This document shows positions 36,103 to 44,639 of a DNA stretch of 64,000 bases, in pieces. The notes under the pieces are model-generated. The model did not search any database. It was not told the DNA's origin and saw only the letters and a program-made list of their open reading frames with translations. The stretch spans positions 124,001 through 188,000 of the forward strand of contig CATKYJ010000001.1 in assembly GCA_949840885.1 (NCBI GenBank). The letters run 5' to 3'. Source of the DNA: an uncultured Acetatifactor sp. Its GTDB lineage: Bacteria > Bacillota > Clostridia > Lachnospirales > Lachnospiraceae. The position numbers and the translations under genes are program-made. Every line of letters starts with the position of its first letter. Position 1 is the stretch's first letter.

Positions 36103-37128
36103 TCAGCGCTCCCGCCGGAACGTATAGTACAGCTGCGCTGCCACCGTAAAAAACGCACTGATCAGAAGCTCCCCATAGTATCCCATCCCCCTGGAAAGAA
36201 CCATGGCCGGCAAAAGCACCGTCCCAAACACCGGAGCGAATATGTCCATAAACAAAGCCTCGCTGATGCCCATGCCGCCCGGAAGCGGCAGCATATCCAC
36301 GGACACGGATATCACTGCCTGTAAAAGCACCACATCCCCCATGGACGTGCCCTGCATGCCAAAGGCCCTATACACCGTCCATGTCACCATAAACAGCGCC
36401 AGACGCTGGACAAATGTAATCAGCATCACCCAGAGGAGCACATGAATATGCTTTCTTAAGTACAGCGCGGTGCCCCGATAGACCTCCATGGACTCGCTTA
36501 ACTTCCTGCCCCGCTCCTTTTTGTGCCTTACAAACCGCAGCCGCTCCAGCACCACAAGCCCTTTTTGCAGAATGAACTCCGTCAGCATCGGATGGAACAC
36601 CAGCACGGTCATAAAAGTGACGCAAAAAACGTTCAGTCCCAGCCCCAGATAAAAGACCGGGAGGATTCCCTCCAGATACCGGTGGAGAAATCCATGTCCG
36701 AAGCAGACGATTCCAAGCCCGATGGCCACCAATACCAGCTTATATGTAATGGTCACCACCATCAATATCACCGTAGCCACGGGAATGGAAATCTTTTCCT
36801 TTTTCATGAAATATACCTGGGCGGGCTGCCCGCCGCTGGCCGATGGGGTGATACAGCTGAAAAAGAAGCCTGCGGAGGAAAACAGAAAGCATATTCTTCT
36901 TTTCAGGCGAATTCCAAAGGATTTCAGCATGTACCAGAGAATGACGGACTCCCCCCAGATGAAGAAGAGAACCAGGGCGGCCCCGGAAATCAGCCATTTG
37001 ATGTCCGCCTCTCTGATGGCATCCGCCATGGACTCCAGATCCTCCCCATGAAAGACGCCGTAGATGGTAAATGCAAAGACCAAAGCCAGAAAAATGCCAT
37101 TCCCGATTATTTTTTTCTTTGACCGCAC
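36103..37128 (-). CDS. Flippase-like integral membrane protein (LPG synthase transmembrane domain family)
   Basis: Membrane protein of 341 residues with about eight helices, of the YbhN/AglD-like family related to the flippase part of MprF. It has the conserved stretch FFSCITPSASGGQPAQVYFMKK (about 88-109) and PLPGGMGISEALF near 285. It lacks the soluble aminoacyl-transferase domain of MprF. Starts with GTG inside the end of the PAP2 gene (22-bp overlap), so the two products are coupled. Probable role: moving a lipid or lipid-linked group across the membrane. Confidence 0.85.
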   Translation of the reverse strand: MRSKKKIIGNGIFLALVFAFTIYGVFHGEDLESMADAIREADIKWLISGAALVLFFIWGESVILWYMLKSFGIRLKRRICFLFSSAGFFFSCITPSASGGQPAQVYFMKKEKISIPVATVILMVVTITYKLVLVAIGLGIVCFGHGFLHRYLEGILPVFYLGLGLNVFCVTFMTVLVFHPMLTEFILQKGLVVLERLRFVRHKKERGRKLSESMEVYRGTALYLRKHIHVLLWVMLITFVQRLALFMVTWTVYRAFGMQGTSMGDVVLLQAVISVSVDMLPLPGGMGISEALFMDIFAPVFGTVLLPAMVLSRGMGYYGELLISAFFTVAAQLYYTFRRER

Positions 37129-37820
37129 GAATCTTCTCCCTCCAGGCTAAACCTCCGGTTCATTTTATTCAGAATCCTTTCGTATACGCTCCATACCCTT
37201 GCTTTTTTCCCGATGAAAAGGCAAATCTCCGCCAGGGCAATCCCCCCTGCAACGTCCGCTATCACATGCTGCCTGGTGGTCAGGGTGGAAATACAGACTG
37301 CCAGAGCCAGCAGACAGGAAAGCACTCGGTACCACTTAGGTACGCTGTTTTTCCCCCGCAGTCCGATGTAGCAAAACCAGCTCACCAGGCAGTGGATAGA
37401 GGGAAAGAGATTGTCTGCCGCATCCGTTGCATACAGGCCGATCACTACCTGGTTCCACAGGCCCTCCGGCTCCACCATGGGCCTGGTATTGGTGGTGGGA
37501 TACAGCAGATAGAAAGCCAGGCACACCGCCCTGGACAGGAAATCCGCCGCGAAGAACTGGCAGATCTCCCGCTTCCCCTGTCTGGCGATCAGGATATAAT
37601 TCACAATCCAGAACAGGTAACAGCCCAGATAGATCGCCACTGTCCAGGGCACGAGAGGGATCAGCTTATCCAGCTCTCCCTCGATATTATGGTGGGGCCA
37701 GTCTCCGGCGATAAGCCGGGAGCCGAAATACACCGTCATGTTCCAGGCCACGGCCACGATCAATGGGATTCGGCCATAGCGCGGAATCAGGACATCCAAC
37801 ATTTTCCGCAATCTTTTCAT
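37107..37820 (-). CDS. PAP2-superfamily membrane phosphatase/phosphotransferase (IPC synthase-like)
   Basis: Membrane protein of 237 residues. The PAP2 motifs are visible: NTRP (C1, about 128), PSIHCLVSW (C2, about 157) and TRQHVIADVAGG (C3, about 200), with the two catalytic histidines. The layout resembles the PAP2_3 group, which includes inositol phosphorylceramide synthase. With the coupled flippase-like gene and PssA/Psd downstream, it likely acts on a phospholipid. First gene of its transcript. Confidence 0.87.
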   Translation of the reverse strand: MKRLRKMLDVLIPRYGRIPLIVAVAWNMTVYFGSRLIAGDWPHHNIEGELDKLIPLVPWTVAIYLGCYLFWIVNYILIARQGKREICQFFAADFLSRAVCLAFYLLYPTTNTRPMVEPEGLWNQVVIGLYATDAADNLFPSIHCLVSWFCYIGLRGKNSVPKWYRVLSCLLALAVCISTLTTRQHVIADVAGGIALAEICLFIGKKARVWSVYERILNKMNRRFSLEGEDSCGQRKK

Positions 37821-37909
37821 ACCTTTTTCCTGTTTATTTCTTATCTTTTTTCAGTCATCCGGAACAAGCCCGGCATGATACCTCCGCCCTATCACAAGAG
37901 CCATATAAG

Positions 37910-37938
37910 AATATAACAAAATTTTGATTGCGACTCAA
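37910..37938 (-). promoter_or_regulatory. Promoter of the PAP2-flippase genes
   Basis: Minus-strand TTGAGT (37933-37938), 17 bp, TATATT (37910-37915). The rest of the gap has no other gene. Confidence 0.65.
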
Positions 37939-38020
37939 TACGTTTCTTCATATCTTTAAGAAATCTTTAGAGAATATTAAGTGGGGCGCAGCACAGCAAT
38001 GACTGTACATATAAATAAAA

Positions 38021-38054
38021 GCATCCGGATCCATATTCTCCAAATGCTTTTAAA
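38021..38054 (-). terminator. Candidate terminator after the GH38-like gene
   Basis: AAAAGCAT and ATGCTTTT arms separated by 19 nt, beginning about 10 bp after the stop codon; on the minus strand the second arm ends in TTTTATTT. The stem is AT-rich with a long loop, so strength is moderate. Confidence 0.5.
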
Positions 38055-38062
38055 AATTCGTT

Positions 38063-40576
38063 TTATTTTCCCGGCTGCCCGTGAGCGGTAATGCACAGCG
38101 TCCTGATTTCAAACCCGCCTATCCGGTCCGCGGGTCTCTCCACCGCCTCCTTTTCCAGATCCACGCAGCCCCGGATCCGCTCTGCCAGGTCTCCCCCCAG
38201 CTTCAGCGCCTGTTCACGGCTCCCCGGGTGGAACAGCCTTGCGTAGCAGGCATCCCCGTCTGTCAGCAGCGTCACTACCTCAACCGAGGCATCCTCCGCA
38301 CACAGCAGCGTCCGCCTCATCCTCTCGGGCCTTTGCGCCAGTCTCTGGACCAGCAGGGGCTCCCGCAGACAGCTGTCCGCAAAGGCAACCGCCCCCGCCT
38401 CCCAGTTTCCGGCATGGGGCATCAGGGAATACGAAAGCGTATAGTCTCCCTCCGCAGGCTGATACCCCCACCAGAAATTGCCGTGATAGCCAAAGGCACA
38501 AGTCAGGGCAAACCGGTTGTCCACCAGGCTGTAGCCGTTGAGTCTGTCGCAGAACACCGCCAGTCCTGTGTCGCTGTCCTCCTGATATAAGTCCACGTAC
38601 CCATTGATCACATTGTGTTTGATGGTCTCCCAGGAGTCGAAGCGGGTATCCGTAAACTTGCTCTCACAGACATCGAATGCCGCGCTCTTCCACAGCCTTA
38701 CCCTGCCGCCTGCCTGGGGAAGCTGTATTCCCATCTTATAGTCCTCTCTGCAGGAGGAACGGCGTGTCCCCAGGAAGCGCTCCTCTTCCCCGGGCTCGTA
38801 GGGGAATCCCACATCCGTCTTCTTCTCGAAATGCACTTTCACCTCAAAGTCCGCACAGGGATCCCCCTCTCTGACCGTCACCGTCTGGGTGAATCCGATT
38901 CCGTGAAAGCTTCCTTTGAACCGTAATTTACAGCACAGCGGCCCGTTTTCCAGAATCTCGCATTCCGCAGGCACATCCCCATTGCCTATAAACGCCTCCT
39001 CCTTTATGGAATACCCCCTGAGGCTTCCCATGCCCTGTACCCCTGCCGCATAGTCCCGCCCTGTCTGTCTGTGGAGAAAGCGCACCAGCGAACCGCCCTT
39101 TGCCAGATCAAACACCAGGTGCAGACAGTCTGTCCGTACCTCTATCACATTCTGTATCCCTTTTGAAGCAATCCCTTTTCCGGCCGGACCGCTCTCCGAA
39201 AGGGTCTCCACCCGGAAGCTCTGATAGCCGATTCCTTCCATATCCGCGGCAAACCGCAAGTTCACCGCCCCGATTCCGCCGTCCGCGTAGCTGCGCGTGA
39301 CCTGATACTGGCTGGGCACCTCATTGCCCGCCGGGGCTAAGACCCGCATATCCCGGACGCCCGGTTCCAGCCCCAGGCTGACCTGTGCCTGGGCGCTGCG
39401 CCGGCTCCCCACGGTGTTCGCCACTCTGAGCCATATCTCCGAGGAGCCGCCGCTTGCCGCCTCCTCTTTTCCGGTTATCTCTTCCTGGGCCGCGGCCATG
39501 ACCTCGTCCAGAAGCTCCGCCGCCGTAAGCGCCAGCTTGCCGGAGCGGTATCCCCACTGCCTGTCTCCCTCTCCGCAGGTGGCACAGATATATCCGTCGT
39601 GATGCTGGGCCTGCATCAAAAGTTTCCAGGCCATGTCCAGCATATCCTTACTCTGCATAAAGCGCTTCCCGGCGTCAGGGTTTTCTGTCCACGCCATGGC
39701 AAGCAGCTTCTCCGCCTGCAGAATCTTATTTTCCGTCCGGCGGACTTTCCGCAGCATATCGCCGAAGATCCGGTTGCCCCAGGGCAGGGACACGCGGACA
39801 TCATCCTGCGAGAACGAAACCTCCCCCCGGATCCGGTCCCCGAAGCGTTCAAAATACTCCCTCCAGGTCACATATTCCACATCGATGTCCCGCACCAGAG
39901 GCGCCGACGACCAGCCCAGATCCTGCAGGCACATGCCCGCAGGGGCCGCAATGCCGCCGGCCGCGCATTTATCCGCAAATTTCCCGATCAGCTCGTAATC
40001 ATAGCCCGAGCCGTCCGTGGCATTGCAGCTGATCAGCTCCTCGCATTCATAGCGGGGCACCGTGGGGATGGCCGAGCCGTCCGGCCCTTTCAGCCACAGG
40101 ATTTCCCCGGGCATTTTAGCCATATATCCGCCCCAGGCCGTGGGATTCTTCAGGCTCATCCGCCGGTATCCCATCTGCAGCAATATCTGGGGCAGGGCAG
40201 AGGTAAAGCAGGGCTCCTGGACCGCATAGGTGTCGATGCAGACTCCCGGGAAATGCCGTCTGATCATCTCCCGGCCCCAGAGAAGCTGTCTGATATTGCT
40301 CTCCCCATTGACGGCCCAGCAGAAAGGCTGGGCGTAGCTTCCGCTGATGAATTCCACCCGGCCCGCGGATTCCGGGGCCGAGACGAATCGCTGCAGCCTG
40401 CGGTAGGTCCCCAGGTCACTGCGGCGCAGATATTCCCAGGATTCCGGCTCTATCTCCAGGCTGATCTTCCATTCCGGCCAGCGCTCCATGGCGCTTAGGA
40501 TATCCTGCCATGAGCCCTCAGGCATATGGCCTCTTATGCCTCCGTGATAGCCGTCTACAAAATATAAGGTTGCCAT
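38063..40576 (-). CDS. GH38-like protein with altered active site
   Basis: Protein of 837 residues related to alpha-mannosidases in its N-terminal domain and beta-rich C-terminal half. Compared with the classical GH38 at 52730-55687, the first metal motif HxHxD is replaced by DGYHGGIRGH near residue 8-17. The nucleophile segment PDVFGYSAALPQI is here VQEPCFTSALPQI, with Gln where the catalytic Asp belongs. It may use another residue (the Glu next to it), act on another substrate or have lost hydrolysis. No signal peptide. AGGAGGGAAT precedes the ATG. It is the last gene of the LplB/YtcP/LipO-type importer operon, after a strong hairpin. Confidence 0.72.
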   Translation of the reverse strand: MATLYFVDGYHGGIRGHMPEGSWQDILSAMERWPEWKISLEIEPESWEYLRRSDLGTYRRLQRFVSAPESAGRVEFISGSYAQPFCWAVNGESNIRQLLWGREMIRRHFPGVCIDTYAVQEPCFTSALPQILLQMGYRRMSLKNPTAWGGYMAKMPGEILWLKGPDGSAIPTVPRYECEELISCNATDGSGYDYELIGKFADKCAAGGIAAPAGMCLQDLGWSSAPLVRDIDVEYVTWREYFERFGDRIRGEVSFSQDDVRVSLPWGNRIFGDMLRKVRRTENKILQAEKLLAMAWTENPDAGKRFMQSKDMLDMAWKLLMQAQHHDGYICATCGEGDRQWGYRSGKLALTAAELLDEVMAAAQEEITGKEEAASGGSSEIWLRVANTVGSRRSAQAQVSLGLEPGVRDMRVLAPAGNEVPSQYQVTRSYADGGIGAVNLRFAADMEGIGYQSFRVETLSESGPAGKGIASKGIQNVIEVRTDCLHLVFDLAKGGSLVRFLHRQTGRDYAAGVQGMGSLRGYSIKEEAFIGNGDVPAECEILENGPLCCKLRFKGSFHGIGFTQTVTVREGDPCADFEVKVHFEKKTDVGFPYEPGEEERFLGTRRSSCREDYKMGIQLPQAGGRVRLWKSAAFDVCESKFTDTRFDSWETIKHNVINGYVDLYQEDSDTGLAVFCDRLNGYSLVDNRFALTCAFGYHGNFWWGYQPAEGDYTLSYSLMPHAGNWEAGAVAFADSCLREPLLVQRLAQRPERMRRTLLCAEDASVEVVTLLTDGDACYARLFHPGSREQALKLGGDLAERIRGCVDLEKEAVERPADRIGGFEIRTLCITAHGQPGK

Positions 40577-40580
40577 ATTC

Positions 40581-40649
40581 CCTCCTATTTCAGTTCCGTG
40601 TCTGCCCCGCCCAGCACCCGGCCGCAGGCAAACACTGTTTTAAATTTGC
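40581..40649. repeat. Dispersed leader repeat, copy A
   Basis: About 70 bp that recur at 50149-50220. The shared core GTTCCGTGTCTGCCCCGCCC, GCACCCGG and ACACTGTTTTAAATTTGC includes a hairpin (GTGTCTGCC with GGCAAACAC, one G-U pair). It lies directly upstream of the GH38-like gene and includes its ribosome binding site on the minus strand. Confidence 0.75.
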
Positions 40650-40692
40650 AATACCCCGCCGGCAGGATCTGGCATCCTGTCGGCAGGGTATT
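40650..40692 (-). terminator. 19-bp hairpin between the binding protein and GH38-like genes
   Basis: Arms 40650-40668 and 40674-40692 (AATACCCNGCCGNCAGGAT, two mismatches, 5-nt loop). On the minus strand GCAAATTT follows. It probably stops or attenuates most transcripts after the binding-protein gene. A smaller hairpin CGGGCTTTTATGCCCG (40738-40753) lies closer to the stop. Confidence 0.6.
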
Positions 40693-40782
40693 CTCCTGTG
40701 CGGTTTTGTGCAGCTTTATGCAGTTTTGTACAGCTCTCGGGCTTTTATGCCCGTTGCCGCAGCTGCCTGTTCCGTCACTGTT

Positions 40783-42507
40783 TTATTTGTTCGCAATGTC
40801 CAGATATCTCTTCGCCGCGGCATTGTAATTCTCCAGCAGCTTGTCAATATCCGTGCTGGATTTCAGCGCTTCCATGTAATCGTCCCATTCATCCATGCTC
40901 TTCGTACCGGATACCAGCGCTGCCTGCCACTCGTCCCGGATTGTCTGGTAAATGGTCATGATCTGGCCGTTCTCCTGACTCTCCTCATCCGTAAAGGTCA
41001 GCACGGGCTCCTTGTAGTAAGGAGGAATGTAGTCATTCTCGGGATAAGGGAAGCTGAGATAATACTCCGACTGCTCGATAGGCTCCTGATGCAGTTCTCC
41101 CTCATAGTAGAGCCAATCGTCTGCTGCCAGCGCCACATAGGCCTTGCTGTCGTCCATCAGCTGGAAGCCGGGGCGCATATTCTTGCTGGCGCGCATGCCG
41201 TAGGCATCCGCAGCAGCCCAGGGATCCGCTGCATTGAGGATCTCGTCCACAAAGACAGGGTTCCCGTCCGCATCCAGATTGTAGCTCTCCCCCTCGATAC
41301 CCCATGTCAGCAGTCTTACAACGTCGTCGTCAAATATATGATTCAGGAATTCGATGGTTCCCTCCGGATCCGCCACATTGGCGTTTACCGCATAGTTGGC
41401 GAATATGTTGGTGGCAATCTCGTTTACCGGCTGAATGCTCTGCCATGCCACTTCCCCGTATTTGGGATTGGCAGGCCACAGAGTAGCGGCAAAAATCTGT
41501 CCTGTGGTGCTCAAGCGGGTGAACTCACCGGGTGTGGTGAACCAGTCGCCCAGCACGATGAACGTTTTGTCCGTCATCTCCTTGCTCTTAAGCATATCAT
41601 CGTCATCGCTGATGTACTCCGGATCCAACAGCCCCTCGGAATAGAGCTTGTTCGCGAAAGCGATGGCGTCCTTATATCCCTCATCAAACAGGCCCATCAC
41701 ATACTCCTCGCCGTTCCAGTAGATATCATTGGAGGTATGGTTGGCCGCATACAGAGAGCGCAGGTCTTTCCACCGGCTGTTGATCGGATATGTATCCGGA
41801 TACTCCTCCTTGATACGCTTTGCCGCTTCATAGACTTCGTCAATGGTCTCAGGAATCTTGATGTCCAGCTTTTCGAATATGTCATAACGGTAAGTAGACA
41901 CATTGTAGGGAAGCATTCCGTGGTCCTCGGGGAACCTGGGAAGTCCGATTCCGGGGATGGCGTAAATTGCTCCGTCCGCCATGGTGACGCTGGCAATGCC
42001 CGCACTGGTCTGATCCATGTAATGGAAGAAATTGGGGAACTGCTCCTCATACTTGGATATGTCTAGCAGCATCCCTTCGGAAGCCGCCTTAGAGTAATCG
42101 AACAGGAAAGGAATTTGGATAATATCCCCTATGTCTCCCGTGGCAAACTTCTGCTGTGCCTTAGTGCCGTATTCTCCTCCGGAGATCAGATTGTAGTTCA
42201 GCTCGATCTCTCTGCCCAGCTTCTCGCTCATCAATGCCTCAAAGGCATCATTCACGGGCGACTCGTGGCTGCCTGCAGTGCCCTCGATGGTAATGGTCAG
42301 CACGAGCTTGTCCTTGCCGCTCTCTCCCTGGGCCTGGCTCTCCTCATTGGAGCTGCCGGCTTCCGAGGAATTTGTCGAATCCGCCCCCCCAGCCTGGGAG
42401 CTGTTGTTTTCCGAATCTCCACTGCCCCCGCAGCCGCCGAGCATTCCGATGCACATGGCCCCCGCAGCGAAAGCAGCCGTCATTTTCTTAAAACTCTTCT
42501 TTTTCAT
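40783..42507 (-). CDS. Extracellular binding lipoprotein, LipO type
   Basis: Lipoprotein of 574 residues. Signal peptide with lipobox (MKKKSFKKMTAAFAAGAMCI, then GMLGGCGG), a Ser/Asn/Glu linker to about residue 68, then a large binding fold. The size (550-580) fits the LipO family that works with LplB and YtcP permeases, used by Firmicutes for complex oligosaccharides. AAGGAGG lies before the ATG. Context (GH92, GH38, GT108-like) suggests a mannose-containing oligosaccharide. Confidence 0.85.
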   Translation of the reverse strand: MKKKSFKKMTAAFAAGAMCIGMLGGCGGSGDSENNSSQAGGADSTNSSEAGSSNEESQAQGESGKDKLVLTITIEGTAGSHESPVNDAFEALMSEKLGREIELNYNLISGGEYGTKAQQKFATGDIGDIIQIPFLFDYSKAASEGMLLDISKYEEQFPNFFHYMDQTSAGIASVTMADGAIYAIPGIGLPRFPEDHGMLPYNVSTYRYDIFEKLDIKIPETIDEVYEAAKRIKEEYPDTYPINSRWKDLRSLYAANHTSNDIYWNGEEYVMGLFDEGYKDAIAFANKLYSEGLLDPEYISDDDDMLKSKEMTDKTFIVLGDWFTTPGEFTRLSTTGQIFAATLWPANPKYGEVAWQSIQPVNEIATNIFANYAVNANVADPEGTIEFLNHIFDDDVVRLLTWGIEGESYNLDADGNPVFVDEILNAADPWAAADAYGMRASKNMRPGFQLMDDSKAYVALAADDWLYYEGELHQEPIEQSEYYLSFPYPENDYIPPYYKEPVLTFTDEESQENGQIMTIYQTIRDEWQAALVSGTKSMDEWDDYMEALKSSTDIDKLLENYNAAAKRYLDIANK

Positions 42508-42585
42508 TTTGGCCTCCTTTGATAAATTTTCTGTGTGCTTTTATGTCAATCCCCATTTCCTTAAGGGAATTGTTTCAGGGATCTC

Positions 42586-43500
42586 TCATCCTTTCACGGC
42601 GCCGATCATCACGCCCTTGACAAAGTATTTCTGGAAAAACGGGTAGATCATCATAATCGGGAACATGGTTACCACCACCATGGCCATCCTGACGCCCTTG
42701 GGCGATATCTGCTGGAGCAGCGTCGGATTGATATACCCGCCGCCCATACCGGCGCGCTGCTGCAGGTTTACCGTATCAAGCACATACAGATACTGCCGCA
42801 GAATCATCTGCACCGGATATTTGTTCGTGTCGTCCAGATAGAGCAGGGCCGAGAACCAGTTGTTCCACATGCCGACGATGGCGAAGAGCCCGAAAGTAGC
42901 AAGCAAGGCCTTGGACAGAGGCAGCACGATGCGGAACAGTATGGTAAAATCGTTGGCCCCGTCCATCTTGGCTGATTCCGAGAGCTCCGACGGAATATTG
43001 TTGAAGAAAGTACGGAACACGAACACATTGTACGCGCCCACACATCCCGGGATGATCAGCACCAGCGGATTGTCAATCAGATGGAGACTGCGCATCAGCA
43101 GATAAGTGGGAATCATCCCGCCGCCGAAGAACATGGTAATGGTCAGGAATATGGTGCAGAACTTCTTTCCCAAAAAGTCATTGTGTGTCAGCGGATAGGC
43201 GAACAGGCTGGTGAAGAGCAGATTGCACACCGTGAAGCCCACACAGTACCCTATGGAATTCAGATACCCTCTCCACACCTGGGGATCCCTCAATATGTAA
43301 GAATATGCCTGCACGTTAAAGCCCTTGGGGAAAATCGTCACATCCGCCCTGGCTACATGCTCTGCGTTGCTGAAAGATATGGCGATCACATTCAGCACCG
43401 GAAACACCACCACCACTATGATACCCAGCATGAGCAGCGTGTTGACCACATCGAAAATCCTGTCTCCCCTGCTTCTTTGTATTGTCCTCTTATGAACCAT
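42586..43500 (-). CDS. ABC transporter permease, YtcP type
   Basis: Permease of 304 residues. The EAA-like loop reads SESAKMDGANDFTILFRIVLP (Ser instead of Glu in the first position, usual for YtcP). The C-terminal MIYPFFQKYFVKGVMIGAVKG is family-typical. The start is the ATG at 43500 with AAGGAGG in front; an ATG at 43518 lies before this site. Twelve bp downstream of the LplB-type gene. Confidence 0.87.
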   Translation of the reverse strand: MVHKRTIQRSRGDRIFDVVNTLLMLGIIVVVVFPVLNVIAISFSNAEHVARADVTIFPKGFNVQAYSYILRDPQVWRGYLNSIGYCVGFTVCNLLFTSLFAYPLTHNDFLGKKFCTIFLTITMFFGGGMIPTYLLMRSLHLIDNPLVLIIPGCVGAYNVFVFRTFFNNIPSELSESAKMDGANDFTILFRIVLPLSKALLATFGLFAIVGMWNNWFSALLYLDDTNKYPVQMILRQYLYVLDTVNLQQRAGMGGGYINPTLLQQISPKGVRMAMVVVTMFPIMMIYPFFQKYFVKGVMIGAVKG

Positions 43501-43511
43501 ATCTGACCTCC

Positions 43512-44447
43512 TTACCACAAACTGGTATCCGACGCTTTCCTGCTGATCAGATTGGCGATGGCCAGCAGGACGAACGAAATCAGCGAATTGAACAGGCCAA
43601 TGGCCGTGGTATACTCGAATCTGGCCCCCGCGATACCCTCTCTGTATGTGTAGGTGCCGATCACGTCGGCTACGGGATAGGTCTGGGGCGTGTACAGCAG
43701 CATAATCTTCTGGAAGTCCGACCCCAGTATGCCGCCCACGGCCATGATCAGCATAATCGTTATGGTAGGGCGCAGGGCCGGCAGGGTAATGTGCCTGATT
43801 TTCTGGAATCTGCTGGCGCCGTCGATGGAAGCCACGTCATACAGGCTGGGATCGATATTGCTGATGGCCGCCAGGTAGAGGATCGTACCGTATCCGGCTC
43901 CCTGCCAGATGCCGGAGCCGATGAACAGCGTCCGAAAGCTCCCCGGATCCTGCAGGAAAAGAATGGGCTCAAGCCCTGCCAGCGCTCTGATCTGGTTGAA
44001 CAGGCCCTCCCTGGAACAGAACGAGAGGAGCATGCCGGCCACGATCACGGTGGACAGGAAATAAGGGAAATAGGACACCGTCTGCACCAGCTTTTTGAAC
44101 TTCTGATTCTTGATCTCATTAAAGAAAACCGCCAGCACAATGGGTATGGGGAATGACCACAGCAAATTGTAGACCCCCAGTATCAAAGTATTCTTGACCA
44201 CCCGAAACGCCATGGGATTCGTAAAGAAATCCATAAAATGCTTGAATCCCACCCACTCGCTTCCCAGAATCCCTTTATTCACCGAATAGTTTTCAAAGGC
44301 AATCAGGATTCCGTACATGGGAAAATAGCTGAATACCAGTACTATCAAAAAGCCGGGCAGTACCATCAAAAACAAATATCTCTGCCGCCAAGCTCTCGTC
44401 TTCAGGCTGCGCTTAGGCGTTCCCTGTACGGCCACATTTTGCTTCAT
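43512..44447 (-). CDS. ABC transporter permease, LplB type
   Basis: Permease of 311 residues, first gene of the importer operon. EAA loop YDVASIDGASRFQKIRHITLP, and the LplB-like N terminus RQRYLFLMVLPGFLIVLVF and MYGILIAFENYSVNKGI. Good ribosome binding site AAGGAG. Preceded by a strong promoter with GntR-type operators. Confidence 0.88.
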   Translation of the reverse strand: MKQNVAVQGTPKRSLKTRAWRQRYLFLMVLPGFLIVLVFSYFPMYGILIAFENYSVNKGILGSEWVGFKHFMDFFTNPMAFRVVKNTLILGVYNLLWSFPIPIVLAVFFNEIKNQKFKKLVQTVSYFPYFLSTVIVAGMLLSFCSREGLFNQIRALAGLEPILFLQDPGSFRTLFIGSGIWQGAGYGTILYLAAISNIDPSLYDVASIDGASRFQKIRHITLPALRPTITIMLIMAVGGILGSDFQKIMLLYTPQTYPVADVIGTYTYREGIAGARFEYTTAIGLFNSLISFVLLAIANLISRKASDTSLW

Positions 44448-44479
44448 CCTTTACACTCTCCTTTTTCTATATATTATTT

Positions 44480-44539
44480 TATAATTTAATATACTTTAAC
44501 TATATATTAAATTATAGTTTAATATATCTGTAATGTCAA
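44480..44539 (-). promoter_or_regulatory. Promoter of the importer operon with candidate GntR operators
   Basis: Perfect minus-strand TTGACA (44534-44539), 17 bp, TATAAT (44511-44516). The very AT-rich region holds ATACTTTAACTATA (44491-44504) and an inverted copy TATAGTTTAA (44514-44523), close to the motif TATACTTTAATATA at the other promoters of this locus. Confidence 0.75.
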
Positions 44540-44639
44540 GCACTTTTATCAATTTGTACAATTTTTTCTCTGCATACTCCGCTTTCTACTACAATACCAC
44601 GAACAGACTCCTATACATCCATCCAAATTCTGCCTGTCC

